From Pedobacter petrophilus (GTDB taxonomy: Bacteria > Bacteroidota > Bacteroidia > Sphingobacteriales > Sphingobacteriaceae), in the NCBI RefSeq assembly GCF_009674725.1, contig NZ_WKKH01000029.1, forward strand, positions 1 through 63,919: 63,919 bases of DNA, given 5' to 3'. Position numbers and translations under genes: made by a program. Shown in pieces: positions 15,139 through 25,000 of this stretch (the stretch's first letter is position 1; every line of letters starts with the position of its first letter). A model generated the notes under the pieces. It saw nothing but the letters and a program-made list of their open reading frames with translations. It was not told the DNA's origin and did not search any database.

Positions 15139-18006
15139 TTATCTTGTTTCACTTACGAAAGTTTCCGGTGGACCGAGAAAACTGGGTTTCAAGCCACCAA
15201 GATCTAATACTAATTTTTGCAATACTACAGCCGGACTCACCATCCAATATTTTATCGTGTGTTTGCCCGTTTGATCAAACTTAAGGGGTGTTTGAAAAAC
15301 TTTGATGCTATTGGCTACTGATTTCCGCCATGCCGCTTCTGATTTGTAACCGGCACTTATATTTACGATGCCTGGTGGTTGATTGTCTACCGAAACAGCG
15401 AATTTCAACCCGTCACTATTGGTAAAATCGATGGTCGGAGAAATATAAGTATTCAAATTAAACGTACCCGTAGTGTTGAGGTAAACGTCGTACTCCAAAT
15501 GCGGTGTGTTGGCATCGAGGTTTTGAACTGGAGAAGTAACCGGAACGGGAATTACGCCTCCTAACGTTTTGCCATAATTTGGAATTGTTTTCCAGAAAAT
15601 CGGCCTGTTATTTACTGCCCTGCTGAAGTTGGGCGCCTCCATAGAAATGTATCCGTGCTGCGCTACAAAGCCAGTAACGTTTTGCTCAGCATACTTAGCA
15701 TGATCCAAACTAACCCGAACCTGAAGCCTGGAACCGTCACTTACTGATACCGTAAAGCTGCTTTGTGTTTCCCCCTTTGGGGCTTTCATCCAGTTTACAC
15801 TTACCCAGATTCTTTTTTCTTCTCCTATTGCTCCTTTCGTTTCCGTAAAATTTAAATAATCTGGTGCTTTGATTACGAAAGTATAATTTCCATCAGACCG
15901 TCGAAACAAATCTATATAATGCGAGGTATTGCCATAGTATTCGAAAGTAGGTAAAGCCAAATTTACTTTTTCCTTACCCATCCACAAAGAGGCACTGCCT
16001 TCAATTGCCAAACCTGTTTTTCCTTTTGCAGCATTTTCATTATCAGTTGCGCTTACCGTTTTCGGGATTGAATTTTTTTCTGGCTGTTGCCAGTACGTGT
16101 AACCGATATGGGTTTGATCCATCATGTGATCCCATTTGCCTCCGGCCAATGTTTTATTGTAGTAATTGGTAATTTCTTCATCGCGTTGATACAACTGAGA
16201 AACTTTTTGCGCCATTGCTTCGGTTGCAGACCGGCCTTGTTTTGCATACAACTTATTTTTAGCCACATGATAATACAAATCATAAAGATTTGCACTGGCT
16301 TCTACCGGATGCATCACCAATTGATAAAATGCATCTTTTTGATCAGCAGGAACCTGTTCAAATATAAATCTGGTATCTTGTTCTAGCTTGCGATAATCGG
16401 ATACCACCGTTTCAAATTCATTATAATTGGTTAAGCTATAGATACTGTCCGTTAGCAACTCCGGTTTAATGCGGCCATTAAACTTGGAATATTGATCTAA
16501 AATTGTACCTATTGAGCTGGCAAAAGTTTCTCCGAATTGTTTTTCAGACCAATCGATTGCATACTGCTTTAGCTTTTCGGCAGGGATGGCGTCCGGGGCC
16601 CAGGCATAATCCAGGAAAAATGAAATCGGGAATTCCATAGGCTTCAGGTCGCCCACATTTACAATCCAGATCTGGTTGGCATTGTATTCATAAGCCAGGT
16701 TCATCTGCTCCCATATTTTCTGAATCGGATTGGTGTTAATCCACTTGTAATTTCTGGGATCACCCACATAATCAAAGTGATAATAAATGCCATAACCACC
16801 CTTTCTTGGCGCTTCATTCAACTTCGGAAGCTTTCTGATATTTCCCCAGTTATCATCGCAAAGCAGCAAGGTAATGTCATCCGGCACCCGCATTCCTTTA
16901 TCGTAATAAGCCTGCACCTCCTTATAAAGCGCCCAAAGTTGTGGCGTTTCTGAAGCTGGCTTTTTAGTTACTTTTTCAATAATGTCACGTTGATCGCTCA
17001 CAATTTTTTCCAGCAAGGCTGTTGCTGTTCCTTCCGTCATGGGTTCATCGCCGTCTCCCCTCATCCCAACAGTAATAATCTGCTCTTTACCGGCCACACG
17101 TTTCAAACCACTTTCCCAAAACTCCCGCAACTGCTGCGGATTCTGATCATAATTCCATTTACCCCCTTTATACCTTTTCCATTCATCATGTGCCCTGCTC
17201 AAAGGTTCATGGTGCGAAGTGCCTATTACCACACCATATTCATCGGCCAAAACCGGATTCATTTTATCATCATCATTGAAAGCACTTCCCCACATGGCCG
17301 GCCATAAATAATTCCCTTTTAAACGAAGAATCAACTCGAAAACTTTTCCATAAAACTTACTATTAAAGCCTCCAAACTCTTTCCTGCTCCAGCCTGATAG
17401 TGCCGGCGCCTCATCATTTAAAAAGATGCCACGATATTTAACCGCCGGCGAAGCAATTACATGCCTGCCCGAAATGGCAAACAATGCATCACTCTTCTTC
17501 ACCGGAACATCTGCCCAATAATACCATGGCGAAACCCCAATCTGACCAGACAGTTCGTATACACCATAAATCGTCCCCCGCTTATCGCTACCAACAATCA
17601 CCAGTGCAGAATCAATTCCCGGAAGCGGATTCTTAACCACTTCGATTAAAGTGCTTTCCCAATTCCCGGCAATACCCGCCACGTTAATTTTGTTCGTCTT
17701 AATTAACTGATCAATGATGGTACTTTTACCAATCGTACCGATAATAATTGCTGTTCTGCTGGTTTTATCTGTTAAGAATGCCGGCTTAATGCCAGTAACT
17801 TTTTCCAAATCTGTTTGAAGATCAGTAGCCGCCCTTACTACTCCGGGCCATTCATTTCCACTCACCAAGATAGAAGAAACGGCACCTTTACCTGCCACCG
17901 TGAAACTTCCTTGTGCAAAGTTTTTAGAGATAAAAGGATCAGCCCCGGCGGCATGAATAGTGGTTTTAAAAGCAAGCAATAAAATAAGGAGGATTAGTTT
18001 CTTCAT
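15139..18006 (-). CDS. GH115 xylan alpha-1,2-glucuronidase
   Basis: The enzyme removes glucuronic or 4-O-methylglucuronic acid side chains from xylan, including internal positions. It has a signal peptide (MKKLILLILLLAF...HAA) and motifs typical of GH115: WPAMWGSAF, GTSHHEPLSR, VGMRGDGDEPM and LCDDNWGN. The C-terminal region (about residues 670-950) is the beta-sandwich part of the family. I choose the ATG at 18006 (955 residues): it gives a clean signal peptide, and its start lies one base after the GH10 stop codon at 18008-18010, suggesting translational coupling. The frame is open for a further 21 codons upstream, inside the GH10 gene. It is the key glucuronate-releasing step of the locus. 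Confidence 0.94.
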   Translation of the reverse strand: MKKLILLILLLAFKTTIHAAGADPFISKNFAQGSFTVAGKGAVSSILVSGNEWPGVVRAATDLQTDLEKVTGIKPAFLTDKTSRTAIIIGTIGKSTIIDQLIKTNKINVAGIAGNWESTLIEVVKNPLPGIDSALVIVGSDKRGTIYGVYELSGQIGVSPWYYWADVPVKKSDALFAISGRHVIASPAVKYRGIFLNDEAPALSGWSRKEFGGFNSKFYGKVFELILRLKGNYLWPAMWGSAFNDDDKMNPVLADEYGVVIGTSHHEPLSRAHDEWKRYKGGKWNYDQNPQQLREFWESGLKRVAGKEQIITVGMRGDGDEPMTEGTATALLEKIVSDQRDIIEKVTKKPASETPQLWALYKEVQAYYDKGMRVPDDITLLLCDDNWGNIRKLPKLNEAPRKGGYGIYYHFDYVGDPRNYKWINTNPIQKIWEQMNLAYEYNANQIWIVNVGDLKPMEFPISFFLDYAWAPDAIPAEKLKQYAIDWSEKQFGETFASSIGTILDQYSKFNGRIKPELLTDSIYSLTNYNEFETVVSDYRKLEQDTRFIFEQVPADQKDAFYQLVMHPVEASANLYDLYYHVAKNKLYAKQGRSATEAMAQKVSQLYQRDEEITNYYNKTLAGGKWDHMMDQTHIGYTYWQQPEKNSIPKTVSATDNENAAKGKTGLAIEGSASLWMGKEKVNLALPTFEYYGNTSHYIDLFRRSDGNYTFVIKAPDYLNFTETKGAIGEEKRIWVSVNWMKAPKGETQSSFTVSVSDGSRLQVRVSLDHAKYAEQNVTGFVAQHGYISMEAPNFSRAVNNRPIFWKTIPNYGKTLGGVIPVPVTSPVQNLDANTPHLEYDVYLNTTGTFNLNTYISPTIDFTNSDGLKFAVSVDNQPPGIVNISAGYKSEAAWRKSVANSIKVFQTPLKFDQTGKHTIKYWMVSPAVVLQKLVLDLGGLKPSFLGPPETFVSETR

Positions 18007-18007
18007 A

Positions 18008-19132
18008 TTATCTATTTTTAAAGTTAACCACTTCGTGATAAGCTTTTTTGGGTTGCAGGTTGCGATCAAACAGCAATGGATAGTTTTTTCTACCCATTAC
18101 CGGGAAATTATCTAACCAGGAATAGCGATCGGAAATGTTCCAGAAAGTGACATTGGTAATTACCCTTTTATATTCCCGAAACAGCTTGAAAACCATGGCA
18201 TATTTCGCTGCCTGTTTGTTTTCTAAATCAGTGGTAAATGAATCATTTTCGCCTTGTTTTTTGTCGCGTTTGCCTGGCTCCCAGGGATAGATAGAAATGT
18301 CCAGTTCCGTGATCTGAATTTTTAACCCGAGGGAGGAGTACTGTTCAATCGCACTTCGAAGCTCATTTTCGGCAGGCTCCTGCAAAGACCAGTGTGCCTG
18401 CAAACCAATGCCATCAACCGGCACATCCCTATCTCTTAAACTTTTTAAAAGCTTGTAAATCCGGTCTCTTTTTTCTGGCCGTTCGGTATTGTAATCGTTG
18501 TAATAGAGCTTGGCTGACGGATCTGCCGCATGGGCATATTCAAAAGCTTTTATGATAAAATCTTCGCCGCAGATCTGGTACCATTTAGAATTTCTCAAAA
18601 AGTTTTTCGGATCATCATCAACGGCTTCGTTAACAACATCCCATGCATAAATTTTGCCTTTATAACGGTTTACCACAGTAGTAATATGTGTTTTGAGTCG
18701 TTGTAGCAATACGGCTTTGGTTACCTCTTTGCCATCATCACCTTTAAAAATCCAATCAGGAGTTTGCTCATGCCAGCATAGATTATGTCCGCGAATTTTA
18801 ATACCGTTTTTTATAGCAAAGCTAACGATTGAATCTGCATCTTTCCAATGGAAAATACCTTCCTTTGGCTGGATAGACCCCATTTTCATGGCATTTTCTG
18901 CCGTAATACTATTGAATTGATTTTTGATCAGCTGCGCTTCATCGCCATGCAAATTTCTCACGGCTACCGCTACCCCAATTGGAAAATACTTTTTGTAAGC
19001 ATCTTTCAATGCCAGCTGATCAGATTTTTTTTTTAATTGCAGAGGTTGAGCATCAGCATTGATTGTAATCAGCGTAATAAAACAAATGCATAACGATTTG
19101 ATCATCTTTAAAAAATTAGTAGCCCTGCTCAT
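18008..19132 (-). CDS. GH10 endo-1,4-beta-xylanase
   Basis: An exported endoxylanase cutting the xylan backbone. The 374-residue protein has an N-terminal signal (ending near ADAQ, residue 29) and a single GH10 barrel. The acid/base is Glu169 (WDVVNEA) and the nucleophile Glu276 (ITELDIS); GHNLCWHEQTP and FWNISDRYSWL are also family motifs. No carbohydrate-binding module is present. A second possible ATG at 19105 gives a shorter signal peptide. I keep 19132 because the TAACCAAATA leader lies next to it. It is the first gene of the operon with GH115 and GH43; a LacI-type operator lies about 150 bases upstream. Confidence 0.95.
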   Translation of the reverse strand: MSRATNFLKMIKSLCICFITLITINADAQPLQLKKKSDQLALKDAYKKYFPIGVAVAVRNLHGDEAQLIKNQFNSITAENAMKMGSIQPKEGIFHWKDADSIVSFAIKNGIKIRGHNLCWHEQTPDWIFKGDDGKEVTKAVLLQRLKTHITTVVNRYKGKIYAWDVVNEAVDDDPKNFLRNSKWYQICGEDFIIKAFEYAHAADPSAKLYYNDYNTERPEKRDRIYKLLKSLRDRDVPVDGIGLQAHWSLQEPAENELRSAIEQYSSLGLKIQITELDISIYPWEPGKRDKKQGENDSFTTDLENKQAAKYAMVFKLFREYKRVITNVTFWNISDRYSWLDNFPVMGRKNYPLLFDRNLQPKKAYHEVVNFKNR

Positions 19133-19280
19133 CTATATTTGGTTAGCTAAAGTTGAAGTTTGTATTCACCTCAACCCCTGTTTTTAATTCAAATCAAAGG
19201 AATTACCTAAACTCACACCCTTTACTCAACTATTCCAAAGTAGATTCGATAAGACTAAAGTAAAACTATTTTCTTAAAAT

Positions 19281-19294
19281 TGCAATCGGTTGCA
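19281..19294. promoter_or_regulatory. LacI-family operator of the GH10-GH115-GH43 operon
   Basis: TGCAATCGGTTGCA is the exact reverse complement of the operator at 9894-9907. On the minus strand a TAGTTTTA -7-like element follows 12 bases later, so the site is placed to control the xylan operon. Confidence 0.7.
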
Positions 19295-19352
19295 TAAATT
19301 TTACATGATTTATTCTGATCAGTTTATCTGGTAAAGCAAAACTGGTTATAAA

Positions 19353-19388
19353 ACAAAAAATCCCGCCTTTAACAGGCAGGATTTTTTT
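19353..19388 (-). terminator. Rho-independent terminator of the GHL10 gene
   Basis: AATCCCGCCT (19359-19368) and AGGCAGGATT (19374-19383) form a stem with one mismatch over a 5-base loop. An A run on one side and a T run on the other make it work in both directions. It separates the GHL10 gene from the xylan operon. Confidence 0.88.
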
Positions 19389-19401
19389 GTTAATTTATAG
19401 A

Positions 19402-20946
19402 TTACTCTTTAGCCAGAGGAACCTCAACACCTACAGGTCCACTTGGTTCACTTTCATTTTTCAGCCGATCTAAAGCCGTAACCAAATAACTGTAGCGTTT
19501 ACCGCTTTCTATACTCGTATCGATAAAGGAAACGTAATCTTCAAAACTGATTTTAAGAATATTTTTTGGATCCAGAATTGAAATTTTCTCACCTTCTGCA
19601 AATCGATAAATTACATAACCCGAAGCCGTTTCTCCATCGCTTGCTTTCAATGGCTTTTCCCATTTAAGGTGAACCCCATCTTTTAAAGCATCGGCTGCTA
19701 ATTGCTGGGGTTTATTGGGTGCAACTTCATCCAGCCATGGCATTTGAGGCGGCAGAGCCTGATACTTATATAAATCGTTTTTCAATGAATCGGCAACAGA
19801 CCTGGCCACGGTACTTAACGATTTAGAACTGAAATAAACACTGCCTTGAATCCGGCTATTATCTCTAATGTACCTGATCTGTTTTGGCAGCTCAGAAAGG
19901 TTTTTCCAGGCCGCTTCAGCCCTTGAGTTCACTAAATATGCACCCTGACCAATATATACGTGCCTGCCGTAACTGTTGTTGCTCCACCAATCTACCAGGG
20001 TACCAAAAGGTGCTACCCTCCTCGTAAAGGTGAAATAAATTTGTGGATTAATGTAATCCACCCAGCCTTCTCTCACCCATTTGCGGCTATCTGCAAAAAG
20101 CTCTGCATAATTTGATAAACCACTGGTAGCCGACCCTTCCGGATCTTCGTTTTTATTCCGCCAGATTCCAAAAGGACTGACTCCAAACTTCACCCATTTT
20201 TTATAGTGATGAATGCTGTCGTCAAGCTGTTTAATCAGCACATCAACATTGTTTCTTCTCCAATCCCTAACATCGGTAAAATTCTCTTTGTATTTGTTAA
20301 AGGTATTTGAATCGTTAATGGTTTGACCTTCTATTTTATATGGATAGAAGTAATCGTCAAAATGAATCCCGTCTACATCGTATTCTTTAACAACATCCAA
20401 AATTACCTGTATAATATACTCCCTTACTTCCGGAATACCAGGATCAAACTGCTTTTTACCCCCATAGATAAAGAACCATTCAGGATGTTTCCTGTAAGCA
20501 TGAAGCTCGCTAAAAACAGTACTGCTGCTCATACTGGCCCTGTACGGATTAAACCAGGCATGCAATTCCATCCCCCTGAAATGTGCTTCCTTTATGGCGA
20601 ATGTTAAAGGATCATAACCGGGTGCCGGTGCTAAACCCTGGCGCCCCATTAACCACTGACTCCATGGTTCGCGAGATTTGGCATAGAAAGCGTCGCCAGC
20701 AGGTCTTACCTGTAAAATAATGGCATTCATTCCTTGTGCTTTGTGGCGTTCAAGGATACCAATCAATTCCTGTTTCTGTTGATCAACACTTAAACCTGGT
20801 CTGGATGGCCAGTCTATATTCGTTACCGTAGCGACCCAAACACCCCTAAACTCTCTTTTTGGTGCAATTTTTGTTGAAGGTTGTGCATTTAATATATATG
20901 GTGGTATAGTTACAATTAAAAGTGCGTATAGGAAGTTTTTAAGCAT
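19402..20946 (-). CDS. GHL10-family (UPF0748/YngK-like) glycoside hydrolase with C-terminal Fn3 domain
   Basis: A 514-residue exported protein with a signal peptide (about 1-21). The GHL10 domain spans about 30-350 and starts with REFRGVWVATVTNIDWPS, followed by NAIILQVRPAGDAFY, HAWFNPYRAS, GIHFDDYFYPY and DYINPQIYF, all typical of the family. A fibronectin type III-like domain follows (about 395-510). Some members of this family cleave peptidoglycan-derived glycans, but the substrate here is unknown. The gene is separated from the xylan operon by a terminator and lacks the operator, so it is probably not part of that regulon. Confidence 0.88.
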   Translation of the reverse strand: MLKNFLYALLIVTIPPYILNAQPSTKIAPKREFRGVWVATVTNIDWPSRPGLSVDQQKQELIGILERHKAQGMNAIILQVRPAGDAFYAKSREPWSQWLMGRQGLAPAPGYDPLTFAIKEAHFRGMELHAWFNPYRASMSSSTVFSELHAYRKHPEWFFIYGGKKQFDPGIPEVREYIIQVILDVVKEYDVDGIHFDDYFYPYKIEGQTINDSNTFNKYKENFTDVRDWRRNNVDVLIKQLDDSIHHYKKWVKFGVSPFGIWRNKNEDPEGSATSGLSNYAELFADSRKWVREGWVDYINPQIYFTFTRRVAPFGTLVDWWSNNSYGRHVYIGQGAYLVNSRAEAAWKNLSELPKQIRYIRDNSRIQGSVYFSSKSLSTVARSVADSLKNDLYKYQALPPQMPWLDEVAPNKPQQLAADALKDGVHLKWEKPLKASDGETASGYVIYRFAEGEKISILDPKNILKISFEDYVSFIDTSIESGKRYSYLVTALDRLKNESEPSGPVGVEVPLAKE

Positions 20947-21149
20947 TATTCTGTCTTATTTTTTATTCAGGATGTTTTCTTTTTGTATGTTATACAAATG
21001 AATGTTAGCAATTAAACGATTTTTTTTAAAATCTCTTATAATTTTTTTGAATAATTCTAATTTGTGCTTTGCTAAATTAATTGTATCCCACCATTACCAA
21101 TTGGAGAACAAAAGTATATTAATTTAAGAAGATACAGCATTATTTGAGA

Positions 21150-22052
21150 ATGGAACCACAAAAGATTAATAAGGGCGATAGAAATAAGATATACTTTCTG
21201 ATTATAGTTATTGCGGCACTTGTAGGCACGAATGCCTACTTATTCTTCAAAGACCGACAGCAAAGCAAAAAATTTGTCACAGTAAGCACGGAAAAAGATA
21301 AACTTCGCTTAGAAGTAGAAAAAATTGAAGTAGAGTTAGATAAGGTAAATGCCCTGAACCTTGATCTAAATGAAAAACTGGTTGAAGAACAAAAACTCGC
21401 CCGCGAGAAAATTGAAGAACTTAAAGCTGCCTTAGAAAAGGGAGAAATTACGCAGGGAGAGCTCGATAAGGCAAATACCCAGATTAGCGAACTAAAAGTG
21501 TTTGTTAAGAATTACAACGACCAGATTATTCAGTTACAACGAGATAATATTTTCCTGAAGAATACCCGGGATAGCCTCGAAAATACCTTGCGAAACATCA
21601 GTAATAAAGCCTCGAGCCTGGAAAATGAAAATGCGAATCTCAATGAAAAAGTAAAAACCGCAGCTACATTAAAGCTCCAAAATGCAGAGATTGTTGCTTT
21701 CAGAACAAAATCAAGTGGTAAAAAAGTACAAGTTACTAAATCTTCATCCGCAGAGAAACTCAGTGTCCGTTTCAATATTATTCCAAACGACCTTGCTGTG
21801 AAGGGTCACCACAACATCTATCTGAGGGTATTTGATCCGGCCGGGAATCTGCTTGCAGATGATGAAGACCGGTTTGAAGCCGATGGACAGGAAATGCAAT
21901 TCAGTCACTCCATTTATATCGATTACAACAATGATAACAGTTCTTACGTAATCGACTGGCGAAATCCAAAAGCGTTTATGAAAGGCATTTACACCGTTAT
22001 TCTTTACACAAATGGAAATACACTGGGTAAGGCTCAGGTAGAACTAAAATAA
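21150..22052 (+). CDS. membrane-anchored coiled-coil protein of unknown function
   Basis: I do not recognise a named family. The protein (300 residues from ATG 21150; a TTG lies two codons upstream) has one N-terminal membrane segment (about 14-32), then a long charged heptad-rich coiled coil (about 40-180) and a C-terminal beta-rich domain (about 190-300) with VRFNIIPNDLAVKGHHNIYLRV and a final strand KAQVELK. This is the shape of a periplasmic, inner-membrane-anchored structural protein. It is convergent with the large kinase gene, seven bases away, and divergent from the GHL10 gene. Proteins with this layout seem common in Bacteroidota, but I cannot give a role. Confidence 0.75.
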   Translation: MEPQKINKGDRNKIYFLIIVIAALVGTNAYLFFKDRQQSKKFVTVSTEKDKLRLEVEKIEVELDKVNALNLDLNEKLVEEQKLAREKIEELKAALEKGEITQGELDKANTQISELKVFVKNYNDQIIQLQRDNIFLKNTRDSLENTLRNISNKASSLENENANLNEKVKTAATLKLQNAEIVAFRTKSSGKKVQVTKSSSAEKLSVRFNIIPNDLAVKGHHNIYLRVFDPAGNLLADDEDRFEADGQEMQFSHSIYIDYNNDNSSYVIDWRNPKAFMKGIYTVILYTNGNTLGKAQVELK

Positions 22053-22059
22053 CCTGCTT

Positions 22060-25000
22060 TTATTTAGCTAAGGGAAAGGTAAGGTAAAATGTAGTGCCTA
22101 CATCCGGTACGGAAGTAAAAGTCACCTCTCCGCCTGCATTTTCTACCGCTTGCTTTACGAAGGCCAAACCTAAACCTGTACCAGAACTTTTAGTGGTAAA
22201 GTTTGGAACAAAGATTTTGTCATGTAAGGCCTGCGGAATTCCTTTTCCGTTATCCTTAACTTCTATAAATGCATGTGTTTTATCGTTATATAAAACAAGG
22301 GTAACACAACAATGGTCGCTACCTTCAATGGCCTCAATGGCATTTTTAAACAGGTTGTTAAAGGTCCTTAATAACTGATCCTGATCAGCGAGGATATCAA
22401 TTTTTTCGCTTGATTTATCGAGCAAATCTATTTCTACATTACCCGTATTTTTAAAAACTTCTCTTGCCCTTTCTAAAACCGGAAGAATCTCCACTTTCTC
22501 TAAATTGGTATCTGGCATCTTTGCAAAATTCGAGAATTCAGAAGCAATTTTCGAAAGGCTATCTATCTGTTCTATAAACGATTTACTGAACTTGTTAAAC
22601 TTAATTTCGAAGTTCGGATCATTCTCTTTCCATGATTTTTCGAGCAACTGAACACCTAACTTTAATGGCGTAAGCGGGTTTTTAATTTCATGCGCCACTT
22701 GCTTCGCCATCTCCCGCCAGGCACTTTCCCTTTCCGAACGGGCGAGTTTTACCGCACTGGCCTCCAGCGCCGCAATCATGTTGTTGTATTCTTTAATCAA
22801 TGAACCAATCTCATCATGCCTCCGCCATACAATCGGCTCATTACGTTGCCCAATTCTAGTCCGGCTGATGCTTTCCTGAATAAACGTTAACGGACTGGTA
22901 ATCTGATTGGCCAAAAATACAGCTAACACACCAACAGCCACAAAAACCAAGGCATAGATATTAATCAGGTTGCTTACAAACAAGGCAATCTTATCAGAAT
23001 ATTCTTCCTCGTTAGAGTAATTAGGCAAACCGATATAGGCAATCGTTTCATTTTGTGCATTTCGGATTGGCGCATATGCCGCAGCATAGGTAAGGTTGCC
23101 AATTTTTTCCTCTGGATTAATATACTCTGACCTTTTTAGTTGCGTGAGGTAAGTATAGGCTAAAGGGCCCATTTTCCGCCCGATTACTTTGTAACTATAC
23201 AACTTCGGATAAGTGGTCATAATTAAATCTCCGTTAATATCGTAGAGATTTAAATCTGCATTATTAATATCTGCAAAGTTGTTAAAATCAGCAACGGCAT
23301 TCTCATCATCTTTAATCCCGCCACTAAAAACCTGCTTTTCGAAATTTTGCTGCACCTTTCTGATTTTATCTTTAATGTCGGCGTTTTGCTGGCTTCGATA
23401 CTCATTATCCATATAATAATAAGTTACCCAGCCTACAATGAGCAAAGTGGCCACCACAGAAAGTACAATTGAGACCTGAATACGGGTTTTATATAAGATT
23501 TTATTGGCATTGATCATTAATGACCGATTGATGCTAAACCAACCTACACGTTCATCATCGAGATTTTTGATCATCCAAACCAACCCATAAAGCACTAAAG
23601 AAAAGATAATAAATACCAAAAAGAAAAAAGATAAGGCAGCTAAACGCTCCACATAATCAACCTTTTCTTTGCTGATGATCACCATTTTGCTATCGCTCGG
23701 CTTATAAATTAAATGGCTATAAGCAGATAATTTATCGCCAGTGGTTACAAAATCATCTTTTTTACCTTTAAAATCTTTGCCATCTAATGGATAAGTATAA
23801 TTTCCGGATTGATTCAAGAGGCGGTTATTGCTATAAAGCGCAATGGAATAGCCCCTAAAATCTTCATCTCTGATCAGCTTCTGGTCGCCAAGTAAATCAG
23901 GTAACCGGTTGTTATAGTTGTAGGGTTTAGACCTTAGTTCTACCACTAGTGTACCCAACAAAGATCCGCGGTCAAGCACAGAAATTATTCCGAAATAATC
24001 CTGGTAGCCGAAAGTATTATTCACCTGATAAAAATAGTTGCCTCCGTTTATCTTTACGGAGCCTGATTCTACAAGATTTTTGTACTTCGAAAACGGCTGG
24101 CTCCTGATGTTATCCGTACTTGAGCCATCTTTTTTATATGGATAAATCTGGTAATCATATCTGGATAGATACCCGTCCATATAATTTTTGATATGGTTTT
24201 TTAATACGGGATAATTCGTTTCAATTCCCTGCTTAAAATAGCGCACCAAAAACTGGTCGTTAAGTAACTGCGATTCCAGTACACCGAGTGAGATAATCGC
24301 ATTTGGATCTTCTGAAGATTGTACCTTCCGGGCTAAAGGTTCCCTCAAACTCCGCTCCTTTATGTCTTTGTACTTGATGTATTTGATGGAGGTATTAAAT
24401 GCGAGGCAGAAGAATACCAGGGCAAATAAACCCACAGAAAATCTTTTTTCCTGAATATAAACTCCTCTTGCAATAATAAACAGGATAAGCGCAAATACAA
24501 TGAAGAATGCTGTAAAATCTGTAGCGAGCTTGTATAAAAAAAAGGCAGCAAAGCCAGTTAAGAAGATAATCAGTCTTTCTCTGTTGCTTACTTTTAGGGG
24601 AAGGCTTATAACGGCCATGATAACCGTAAGCAGGTAAATTTGAAACCAAACCAGGCATAAAATTACAATACTTACCCAGCTGGATCCGCTCAGTTTTAAA
24701 ATATTAATAATTTCAAAATTAATCTTTGAGTTATATATCAGCCCAAAAAATACCTCATCACTAAAGTAAGCGATGAGACTGATAAACACCAGTAATAACC
24801 CATGAATAAGAATGCTGAGGAATTTATTGCTTTTGATCCAATTGGGAAACTGATATTGTTCTTTGTGGTTGTATACAAATAACAGGAACCAGGTTAATGC
24901 AAATACGTTCAGTAAAAAATCGCCAAGAGATGGCATTAAAAAACTATCGCCGTAAATTCTGGGATCAAAAAGGGGTAGTGAAAAGTGATGGTTAAACCAG

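Noticed and set aside
18007..18069. Upstream extension of the GH115 gene into GH10
   Set aside because: It would overlap the GH10 coding region by 62 bases and bury the clear signal peptide; the ATG at 18006 fits better.
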